From: a bacterium
Lineage (GTDB): Bacteria; Thermosulfidibacterota; Thermosulfidibacteria; Thermosulfidibacterales; Thermosulfidibacteraceae
Length of the DNA: 5,865 bases
Direction: 5' to 3'
Assembly: GCA_027022065.1 (NCBI GenBank)
Contig: JALVZS010000233.1
Span: 1 to 5,865, forward strand
The notes beneath the pieces were generated by a model that ran no database searches, was not told the origin of the DNA, and saw nothing but the letters and a program-made list of their open reading frames with translations. Both the position numbers and the translations under genes were made by a program. This document shows positions 1 through 5,433 of the stretch, piece by piece; within the stretch, counting starts at the first letter, position 1, and the number at the start of each line of letters is the position of its first letter.

Positions 1-1260
1 AGTGCCTTGATAATCTTTTCATCTGCCTGGTTTGCCTTGCAGATGGCAAAGACTGTAACCTCTCCTCTGGAAAAGCTCATGATGGCCACGGAAGAGGTTT
101 CCAAAGGGAACCTGAGTGTTAGGGTTGAGGCAAGGGGAAGGGACGAGCTAGGACAGCTCATGCGCTCGTTCAACCGCATGATAATGGAGCTTGAGGCCAA
201 CAGAAGGGAGATAGAAGAAAGAAAGGCTTTCATAGAAGCAGTGATAGAAAGCGTGGCAACAGGAGTAATCTCCATAGACAGGGACGGAACCATAACAACG
301 GTGAACTCCTCAGCCAAACAGATACTAGGGCTTGAGGAAAATATAGTGGGAAAAAGATACTGGGAAGCCCTCTCAAGACCTGAGTATGAAGAGCTTTACG
401 AGATTGTAAAGGAAATCGCCAGGGAGCCTGTTCCTGTTGAGAAAAGGGAGATCACCATCCACAAAGGTGGAACCAAACACCTCTTGGTAAGTGCAACCAC
501 AATAAAGGGCAAAGACAAAAAGTGGGCAGGCACAGTTATAGTGCTTGAAGACATAACTGAGCTTGTAAAGGCCCAAAGAGCCCAAGCATGGGAAGAGGTA
601 GCAAGACGCATGGCTCACGAGATAAAGAATCCCCTCACACCCATAGGACTTTCCGCACAGAGGATAAAGAGGAAAATCTCAAAAAAGCAGCTAACAGATG
701 CGGACAGGGAAGCTATAGAGAAGTCGTCGGACGCCATAGTAAAGTCCGTGCAGAGCATAAAGAAAATGGTGGATGCATTCTCCAGGTTTGCAAAATTGCC
801 TGAAATAGAGCTTGCCCCATGCGATTTGAAGGAAATCGTTCAGGAAAGCATAGAGATGTACAGGGAAAACAAGAAGGTTGACTTTGAGGTGCATTTCTCG
901 GAAAATCTCCCTAAAAAGCTGCTTTTGGACAGGGAGCAGATGAAGAGGGTGTTCTTGAACCTCATTGACAACGCCATTCACGCCATAGATGGAAAGGGCA
1001 AAATTTCAATAAGTGCCTATTTTAACCCAGAAAAGAGAACAGTTGTTATAGAGGTGGCAGACACAGGCTGCGGCATTCCCGATGAGTACAAAGACAAGCT
1101 ATTTCAACCCTACTTCTCAAAGAGAAAGGGCGGCACAGGCCTTGGGCTTGCCATAGTGGACAGGATCATTGCAGACCACGGGGGATATATAAGGGTAAGG
1201 GACAACACCCCAAAAGGCACCGTATTTACCATTGAGCTACCTTATAGGGAGGCAGCTTGA
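1..1260 (+). CDS. ntrY: NtrY-like membrane sensor histidine kinase (5' end outside the window)
   Basis: This is the C-terminal part of a transmembrane sensor kinase that autophosphorylates on His and passes the phosphate to the response regulator encoded next. The frame is open from base 1, and a TTG at 7 is probably internal. The first residues (SALIIFSSAWFALQ) look like the end of the last membrane helix. They run into a HAMP linker (about 40-200, with TSPLEKL and DELGQL), then a PAS domain (about 230-560, with GVISIDRDGTI and VLEDITE). The H-box is AHEIKNPLTP, with the phospho-acceptor His at 616-618. The ATPase domain follows: N-box NLIDNAIHAI (Asn at 970), G1 DTGCGIP (Asp at 1060), F-box LFQPYFS and G2 GGTGLGLAIV (from 1129). 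The sequence EVARRMAHEIKNPLTPI is typical of NtrY rather than NtrB. All catalytic boxes are intact. The stop overlaps the start of the regulator gene, so the two are co-translated. The input signal cannot be read because the sensor region is missing. Confidence 0.93.
   Translation, partial: SALIIFSSAWFALQMAKTVTSPLEKLMMATEEVSKGNLSVRVEARGRDELGQLMRSFNRMIMELEANRREIEERKAFIEAVIESVATGVISIDRDGTITTVNSSAKQILGLEENIVGKRYWEALSRPEYEELYEIVKEIAREPVPVEKREITIHKGGTKHLLVSATTIKGKDKKWAGTVIVLEDITELVKAQRAQAWEEVARRMAHEIKNPLTPIGLSAQRIKRKISKKQLTDADREAIEKSSDAIVKSVQSIKKMVDAFSRFAKLPEIELAPCDLKEIVQESIEMYRENKKVDFEVHFSENLPKKLLLDREQMKRVFLNLIDNAIHAIDGKGKISISAYFNPEKRTVVIEVADTGCGIPDEYKDKLFQPYFSKRKGGTGLGLAIVDRIIADHGGYIRVRDNTPKGTVFTIELPYREAA
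1246..1252 (+). promoter_or_regulatory. ribosome binding site of the ntrX-like gene
   Basis: AGGGAGG lies 4 bases before a TTG codon at 1257-1259. It supports that non-ATG start, whose TTGA overlaps the TGA stop of the kinase. From this TTG the protein starts KEFILIVDDE, the expected beginning of a receiver domain. Confidence 0.75.
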
Positions 1261-2597
1261 AGGAGTTTATACTCATAGTTGATGATGAACCCGATGTGCT
1301 CTCCAGCATAAGGGATGTTCTGGAAGATGAAGGCTACAGAACCGTAGGGGTAACCACGGGAGAAGAAGCATTAAAGCTTGTGGAAAAGGAGCTTCCCGAT
1401 CTTGTCATCCTTGATGTGTGGCTTGAGGGTATAGATGGAATAGAGGTGCTGGGACAACTGAAGCAGAAGTACCCCTTTTTGCCTGTACTCATCATCTCAG
1501 GCCATGGAACCATAGAAACCGCAATTAAGGCTGTAAAGCTTGGAGCCTACGACTTTATAGAAAAACCCTTAGATCTTGAAAGATTCCTACTAAAAGTGGA
1601 GAAGGCGCTAGAGGATGCCCGCCTGAAGCAGCAGCTTCGCTCCTTCAAAGAAAAGGAGAAGAAAGAAATTATAGGAGAAAGCCCGAAAACAAAGGAGCTG
1701 ATAAGGAACATAGAGCTTGTGGCACCAACGGATTGCTGGGTGCTCATATACGGAGAGTCTGGAACGGGAAAGGAGCTTGTTGCCAGAAAGATTCACGAGC
1801 TATCCCCTAGAAAGGAAGGGCCTTTCGTGGTGGTCAACTGTGCTACACTTTCAGAGGAGCATCTGGAGGTGGAGCTTTTCGGATGCGAGCCTGGGATTCC
1901 TCCGTTTAACACAGGGAAAAAGGGCAAGTTTGAAATGGCCCACGAAGGAACCCTCTACTTTGACGAGGTTGCGGACATGAACCTCAGGGTCCAGGCAAAG
2001 GTGCTTAGGGCCCTTGAGGAGCTGAAGATAGAGAGGCTGGGTGGAAGCAGAGAGATAGAGATTGACATAAGAGTTATCGCCTCAACCAACAAGGACCTTG
2101 AGAAAGAGGTGGAAGAGGGAAGATTCAGGCATGAGCTGTTTTACAGGCTCAATGTGTTTCCCTTACATGTTCCTCCCCTAAGAGAGAGAAAAGAGGACAT
2201 ACCCCTTCTCGCAAGACACTTCTTGAGGGAATTTTCCCAGAAGTACCGCAAGGAGGTGAAAGATATATCTCCCTCAGCCTTAAAGATACTCATGAGCTAT
2301 GATTGGCCGGGCAATGTGAGGGAACTTAAAAACCTGATGGAGAGACTGGTGATCACCGTTCAAAAGGAGATTATTGAGGAAAGCGATTTGCCGTATCCTC
2401 TAGGTTCAGGGGCAAAGACTATCTTAGAGGCCAAAAACCTCAAAGAGGCAAAAGAGGCCTTTGAGAAGGAGTTTATAATAAGAATGCTAAAGAAGAACGA
2501 TTGGAACATATCAAAAACCGCAGAAGAATTGGGTATAGAAAGAAGCCACCTTTATAAAAAGATGAAGGCTTACGGGATAAAGAGGGAGGCGGGATGA
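1257..2597 (+). CDS. ntrX: NtrX-like response regulator, AAA+ type, lacking the GAFTGA loop
   Basis: This is a 446-residue DNA-binding response regulator, the partner of the upstream kinase. The receiver domain (1-120) has acidic D9/D10, phospho-acceptor D53, S81 and K103. The AAA+ domain (about 138-375) has Walker A GESGTGKE (166-173), Walker B LYFDEVADM (from 233), sensor I ASTNKD (275-280), the arginine-finger region RFRHELFYRLN (289-299) and sensor II WPGNVREL (350-357). A Fis-type helix-turn-helix ends the protein (about 416-441, NISKTAEELGIERSHLYKKM). FDEVADM, GRFRHELFYRL and the NtrY-type partner point to NtrX rather than NtrC. Where sigma54 activators carry GAFTGA after ELFGxExG, this protein reads ELFGCEPGIPPFNTGKKGKFE, so the sigma54-contact motif is absent. 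Proteobacterial NtrX proteins, as I recall them, also diverge here. It may therefore work with the housekeeping sigma factor, or as a repressor. It starts at TTG and its stop overlaps the purM ATG. Confidence 0.92.
   Translation: MKEFILIVDDEPDVLSSIRDVLEDEGYRTVGVTTGEEALKLVEKELPDLVILDVWLEGIDGIEVLGQLKQKYPFLPVLIISGHGTIETAIKAVKLGAYDFIEKPLDLERFLLKVEKALEDARLKQQLRSFKEKEKKEIIGESPKTKELIRNIELVAPTDCWVLIYGESGTGKELVARKIHELSPRKEGPFVVVNCATLSEEHLEVELFGCEPGIPPFNTGKKGKFEMAHEGTLYFDEVADMNLRVQAKVLRALEELKIERLGGSREIEIDIRVIASTNKDLEKEVEEGRFRHELFYRLNVFPLHVPPLRERKEDIPLLARHFLREFSQKYRKEVKDISPSALKILMSYDWPGNVRELKNLMERLVITVQKEIIEESDLPYPLGSGAKTILEAKNLKEAKEAFEKEFIIRMLKKNDWNISKTAEELGIERSHLYKKMKAYGIKREAG
2583..2589 (+). promoter_or_regulatory. 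ribosome binding site of purM
   Basis: AGGGAGG lies 4 bases before the purM ATG, inside the last codons of the ntrX-like gene. The same motif and spacing occur in front of the ntrX-like gene. Together with the ATGA stop-start overlap at 2594-2597, this indicates translational coupling. Confidence 0.7.
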
Positions 2598-3622
2598 GGT
2601 ACAAGGACGCCGGTGTGGACATAGAAAAGGCAGACAGGCTGGTAAAAGAGATATCTGAAATAGCCAGACAAACCTTAAGGAAAGAGGTGCTTTCGGGCAT
2701 AGGTGGCTACGCTGGGCTTTTCAAGATAGAGGGCTACAAAAGGCCCGTATTTGGAGCAACAACAGACGGAGTGGGGACAAAGCTAAAAATAGCATTCATG
2801 ATGGACAAACACGACACTGTGGGAATTGATCTTGTGGCTATGAACGCAAACGATCTCATAACAACTGGACTAGAGCCCATCATATTTCTGGACTACTTCG
2901 CCTGCGGCAGGCTTGATGAGCGTATATATACAGAAGTGGTGAAGGGCATCGCAGAGGGGTGCAAAGAAGCGGAGTGTTCCCTGATAGGAGGAGAAACGGC
3001 TGAGATGCCCGGCTTTTACAAAGAGGGAGAATATGAGCTTGCCGGCTTTTGTGTGGGAGTTTGTGAAGAAAGCGATGTTATAAAGCCCTCGCTAAAAGAA
3101 CAGGATATTGTCATAGGACTTCTATCAAGTGGACTACACAGCAACGGCTACTCCCTCGCTAGAAAGGTGGTCTTTGAGAAAATGGGACTGAAGGTGGATG
3201 CCTACATTGAAGAGCTGGGGAAAACCATAGGAGAAGAGCTTCTCACACCAACAAGGATATATGTAAAGGCTGTTAAAGCACTAAAAAAGGCAGGTATAAA
3301 GTGCAAGGGAATAGCGCACATTACAGGCGGAGGGCTTCTGGAAAAGCCCAAAAGGCTTCTGAAAAGCGGCGTATCTTTATGCCTCTACAAAGACGCCTGG
3401 GAAGTGCCCGCTGTCTTCAGGCTTATAGAAAAGTGGGGAGAAGTGCCGGAAGAAGAGATGTTTCGCACCTTCAACATGGGTATCGGAATGCTGATTGTAT
3501 GCGATAAGGAGGATGCAGACAAGGCCTTTGAGGTTCTGAAAAACAGCGGGGAAGATCCCGTTTTTATAGGAGAGGTTATAAAAGGAGAGGGGGAGGTGCT
3601 GATATGGGAGGGAAGATTCTGA
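2594..3622 (+). CDS. purM: phosphoribosylformylglycinamidine cyclo-ligase (AIR synthetase)
   Basis: This cytoplasmic enzyme uses ATP to close the imidazole ring, converting FGAM to AIR in de novo purine synthesis. Its 342 residues match the usual length (about 345). The N-terminus MRYKDAGVDIEKADRLV is canonical. Further family motifs are GGYAGLF (37-43), ATTDGVGTKLKIA (55-67), GIDLVAMNANDL (77-88), the YFACG segment (101-105), GGETAEMPGFY (132-142), LLSSGLHSNGYSL (176-188) and HITGGGLLE (242-250). The usual GGGLxENxPR signature reads GGGLLEKPKR here, so the Asn and first Pro positions are substituted while the Arg is kept. The gene starts within the stop of the ntrX-like gene, and its last 19 bases overlap purN. 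The purM-purN order is a common bacterial arrangement. Being coupled to a two-component system upstream is less usual. Confidence 0.97.
   Translation: MRYKDAGVDIEKADRLVKEISEIARQTLRKEVLSGIGGYAGLFKIEGYKRPVFGATTDGVGTKLKIAFMMDKHDTVGIDLVAMNANDLITTGLEPIIFLDYFACGRLDERIYTEVVKGIAEGCKEAECSLIGGETAEMPGFYKEGEYELAGFCVGVCEESDVIKPSLKEQDIVIGLLSSGLHSNGYSLARKVVFEKMGLKVDAYIEELGKTIGEELLTPTRIYVKAVKALKKAGIKCKGIAHITGGGLLEKPKRLLKSGVSLCLYKDAWEVPAVFRLIEKWGEVPEEEMFRTFNMGIGMLIVCDKEDADKAFEVLKNSGEDPVFIGEVIKGEGEVLIWEGRF
3592..3598 (+). promoter_or_regulatory. ribosome binding site of purN
   Basis: GGAGGTG, inside the end of purM, lies 5 bases before the purN ATG at 3604. It fixes the start that creates the 19-base overlap with purM. 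Confidence 0.7.
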
Positions 3623-4269
3623 GGCTGGGTGTTCTTATATCAGGAAGGGGAACAAACCTTCAGTCAATAATAGACCACTGTGAGCAGAAGAAGATACCTG
3701 CTGAGGTGGTTGTGGTCATATCGGACAAAAAGGTGGCCTATGGGTTGGAGAGGGCGAAAAAACATGGGATAGAGGCGTTGTTCATAGATCCCAAGGCGTT
3801 TCCCGGCAAGGAGTCCTTTGAAAAGGCCATGGGAGATGAACTTGAGAAGAGGAATGTGGACCTCATATGTCTTGCGGGATTCATGCGGATCCTGAGTCCC
3901 TACTTCGTAAATAGGTTCAGAGGCAGGATCATAAACATACACCCCGCCCTCCTTCCTTCCTTTCCCGGGTTGCACGGGCAGGGACAGGCAGTTAACCATG
4001 GCGTTAAGATCTCAGGATGCACTGTGCACTTCGTAGATGAAGGCGTAGATTCTGGGCCCATAATCATTCAGGCTGCCGTGCCTGTGTTTGACGATGACGA
4101 CGAAGACACGCTGGCAGCAAGGATCTTAAAGTGCGAGCACAAGATCTATCCCATGGCTATAAAGCTCATCGCAGAGGGTAGAATAAAAGTTGAGGGAAGA
4201 AAGGTTATTATCAAAGATGCCGCTAAAAAAGAGTGGGCAGTTTTCAACCCGCCATTGGAAATAGATTAA
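3604..4269 (+). CDS. purN: phosphoribosylglycinamide formyltransferase (GAR transformylase, folate type)
   Basis: This cytoplasmic enzyme transfers a formyl group from 10-formyltetrahydrofolate to GAR, giving FGAR, two steps before the PurM reaction. The protein has 221 residues, slightly longer than the E. coli enzyme (212). Visible family features are the phosphate-binding LISGRGTNLQS near the N-terminus (11-21), CLAGFMRIL (89-97), the catalytic signature NIHPALLPSFPG (111-122, with N111 and H113) and GCTVHFVDEGVDSGPII (138-154, with catalytic D149). The Asn-His-Asp triad is complete. The segment after the signature reads GLHGQGQAVNHGVK; relatives usually have an H-x-Q/H-x-Q/D-A-L pattern, so Gly is unusual at two positions. 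The ATG is supported by a good ribosome binding site inside purM. It is the last gene of the run, followed 1 base later by a GC-rich hairpin. Confidence 0.96.
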   Translation: MGGKILRLGVLISGRGTNLQSIIDHCEQKKIPAEVVVVISDKKVAYGLERAKKHGIEALFIDPKAFPGKESFEKAMGDELEKRNVDLICLAGFMRILSPYFVNRFRGRIINIHPALLPSFPGLHGQGQAVNHGVKISGCTVHFVDEGVDSGPIIIQAAVPVFDDDDEDTLAARILKCEHKIYPMAIKLIAEGRIKVEGRKVIIKDAAKKEWAVFNPPLEID

Positions 4270-4270
4270 C

Positions 4271-4292
4271 GGGTAGGGGAACTCCCCTACCC
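4271..4292. terminator. GC-rich hairpin between convergent genes, probable bidirectional terminator
   Basis: GGGTAGGGG (4271-4279) pairs perfectly with CCCCTACCC (4284-4292) across the four-base loop AACT. It starts right after the purN stop, and its right arm contains the khpA stop codon and final Gly codon, so it sits at the 3' end of both transcripts. Neither strand has a clear T-run after the stem. It may therefore act as a transcript-end stabiliser or a weak terminator, not a textbook intrinsic terminator. Confidence 0.6.
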
Positions 4293-4520
4293 TATAATCT
4301 CCAGAATATACCTCTTCTCCCTGTTTTTGTTGGCAGCGTTAATAATGGTTCTCATAGCCTTAGCTCTAACGCCCTCTTTTCCGATGACCCTTCCCAGATC
4401 CTCCGGAGCCACCTTAAGCTCTAAAACCACGGTTCTTGCACCATCAATTTCGTTTACCTTAACTTCCTCGGGCTTTTCCACCATCGCCTTTGCCATGGTC
4501 TCAACCAGCTCTTTAAGCAT
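4287..4520 (-). CDS. khpA: KhpA-type KH-domain RNA-binding protein (YlqC family)
   Basis: This is a 77-residue single KH-domain protein, expected to bind RNA in the cytoplasm. In other bacteria KhpA partners with KhpB (Jag/EloR) and influences cell division and small-RNA or mRNA binding. The family pattern is clear: LVETMAKAMVEKPEEVKV at the start, LELKVAPEDLGRVIGKEG with the GxxG loop (G47-K-E-G50), then RAKAMRTIINAA. The length matches the family (about 75-80). The ATG is preceded by GGGAGAGGG with 7 bases of spacing. It lies 25 bases after the DsbC-like gene on the same strand, so the two are probably co-transcribed. In many bacteria khpA sits between rpsP and rimM/trmD; none of these is visible here. 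Its stop codon is inside the hairpin shared with purN. Confidence 0.92.
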   Translation of the reverse strand: MLKELVETMAKAMVEKPEEVKVNEIDGARTVVLELKVAPEDLGRVIGKEGVRAKAMRTIINAANKNREKRYILEIIG

Positions 4521-4527
4521 CGCCAGA

Positions 4528-4536
4528 CCCTCTCCC
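4528..4536 (-). promoter_or_regulatory. ribosome binding site of khpA
   Basis: On the minus strand GGGAGAGGG ends 7 bases before the khpA ATG (4520-4518). It lies in the 25-base gap after the DsbC-like gene, so khpA can be translated independently of its upstream neighbour. Confidence 0.55.
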
Positions 4537-4545
4537 AGTTTTTGT

Positions 4546-5352
4546 TTACTTGCTCTTGCTATTATTTAATTTCTTGCCTTTACCCTTGTCAATAATGCTC
4601 TTAATCTCGCTCTCAGGCCTGTAACCCACATACATCTTACCCTGGTAAATCCAAGTGGGAGTTCCCCTAACTCCAATCTCCCTGGCCTCTTTTATATCCC
4701 TGTCTATACGCTTTGATATGGCCTCTTTATTGCACTTAGGAGCTTTTTTAGGTTTCTTTCCCTCAAGCAGATAGTCAAAGTAAGCCTTGTTGCCATAAGC
4801 CTCTCTTATGCACTCCGCCTCTTCGGCCTTTTTGCGTGCAGCAGGACCATGAACAATGAAGTACTTGGGATAGAAGGAAATCTCACCTTTATTCACCATA
4901 TCCCTCAAGGTGTAAAGCTCCCTCTTGCAGAAGGGGCATGTGGGATCAAAAAAGAGCACTATGGAAGGTGCCTTTTTACTCCCCACCCTATCCTTCTCGC
5001 TAAGCTTTATCTTTGACATATCAACCTTTTTAGGCTGAGGGGGCTTTATGTAACCCTTCTCCTTTGCGATCTTACCTATTATGTCCACAGGCTGCTTAGC
5101 ATTGGTCACATCAAGAAGCCTTCCCACTATCAGATACTTCCCATCCTTCGTCATCATAAAGCCACCAACACCTCTGTTCCCCTTCAGAAACACCATGTAG
5201 AGACCCTTAACAGGAAGAGGCTCAACGGCAAGTATCTTTGCCCTATTACCCACTATCTCCTTAACCTTTTTCTCAATCCCCACGGGGACCTTGGCAAAGG
5301 ACGCACAGGTAATACCCACAATCAACAAGAGACTCAACAGCCACCTCACCAC
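4546..5352 (-). CDS. secreted DsbC/DsbG-like thiol:disulfide isomerase with CPFC active site
   Basis: This is a 268-residue extracytoplasmic protein predicted to isomerise or reduce disulfides. A Sec signal peptide is evident: RW, then the hydrophobic LLSLLLIVGI, then a likely cut after CASFA. The N-terminal part (about 25-100, with GGFMMTKDGKYLIVGRLLDV) resembles the DsbC/DsbG dimerisation domain. A Pro/Lys-rich linker leads to a thioredoxin fold with FFDPTCPFCKRE and the cis-Pro loop GVRGTPTW. Two more cysteines, 26 residues apart (in EAECIRE and APKCNKE), match the place of the structural disulfide in DsbC. The C-terminus is a basic tail (KGKGKKLNNSKSK). Several GTGs compete for the start. 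The outermost (5358) overlaps the AGGAGG ribosome site, so GTG 5352 (spacing 5) or 5349 (spacing 8) is more likely. The gene is followed by khpA. No DsbD-type electron donor is in the window. DsbC versus DsbG cannot be settled. Confidence 0.88.
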   Translation of the reverse strand: MVRWLLSLLLIVGITCASFAKVPVGIEKKVKEIVGNRAKILAVEPLPVKGLYMVFLKGNRGVGGFMMTKDGKYLIVGRLLDVTNAKQPVDIIGKIAKEKGYIKPPQPKKVDMSKIKLSEKDRVGSKKAPSIVLFFDPTCPFCKRELYTLRDMVNKGEISFYPKYFIVHGPAARKKAEEAECIREAYGNKAYFDYLLEGKKPKKAPKCNKEAISKRIDRDIKEAREIGVRGTPTWIYQGKMYVGYRPESEIKSIIDKGKGKKLNNSKSK

Positions 5353-5357
5353 TAACA

Positions 5358-5363
5358 CCTCCT
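5358..5363 (-). promoter_or_regulatory. ribosome binding site of the DsbC-like gene
   Basis: AGGAGG on the minus strand shares its last G with the GTG at 5358-5356, which rules that codon out as a realistic start. GTG at 5352-5350 follows at 5 bases and GTG at 5349-5347 at 8 bases. The 4-5 base spacing used by three other genes in this window favours 5352. Confidence 0.7.
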
Positions 5364-5381
5364 AAGATTTTTGACTTCTAT

Positions 5382-5410
5382 TTAGTAAAATATGGCTTTG
5401 ACTAAAGCAA
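5382..5410 (-). promoter_or_regulatory. possible promoter of the DsbC-like/khpA operon
   Basis: On the minus strand TTGCTT (5410-5405) is followed after exactly 17 bases by TACTAA (5387-5382). Transcription would begin near 5375, giving a short leader that carries the AGGAGG site. Each box matches the consensus at only about half its positions, so the call rests on spacing, AT-richness and location. Confidence 0.35.
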
Positions 5411-5426
5411 CCCGTTCCTCTATACC
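5398..5426 (+). promoter_or_regulatory. possible sigma70-type promoter of the purine permease gene
   Basis: TTGACT (5398-5403) and TATACC (5421-5426) are separated by exactly 17 bases. They match the consensus boxes at 5/6 and 4/6 positions. The start of transcription would fall at about 5432-5434, on or next to the ATG at 5434, which implies a leaderless mRNA. If the permease instead starts at ATG 5392, this element would be inside the coding region. Confidence 0.45.
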
Positions 5427-5433
5427 TTTGGGC

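Noticed and set aside
373-981. Several open frames on the minus strand and in another plus frame inside the kinase gene
   Set aside because: They lie wholly within a frame carrying HAMP, PAS, H-box and ATPase motifs, have no ribosome binding sites of note and show no recognisable protein pattern.
1547-1980. Minus-strand and alternate plus-strand open frames inside the ntrX-like gene
   Set aside because: They are shadows of the AAA+ coding frame, with Ser- or Cys-rich composition typical of out-of-frame translation.
2473-2700. Minus-strand open frame across the ntrX-purM junction
   Set aside because: It is covered on the plus strand by the helix-turn-helix of the regulator and the canonical PurM N-terminus, both clearly coding.
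4233-4569. Plus-strand open frames opposite khpA
   Set aside because: The minus-strand frame encodes a clear KH domain with VIGKEG, and the plus-strand translations match no family.
5371-5391. TTGACT (5371) with TAAAAT (5386-5391) as a plus-strand promoter
   Set aside because: The spacing is only 9 bases, far from the 16-18 needed. The TTGACT at 5398 with TATACC at 17 bases fits better.
5353-5433. Purine riboswitch in front of the permease gene
   Set aside because: The whole intergenic region is about 80 bases, the inferred leader is near zero length, and I see no paired stems with the purine aptamer core.
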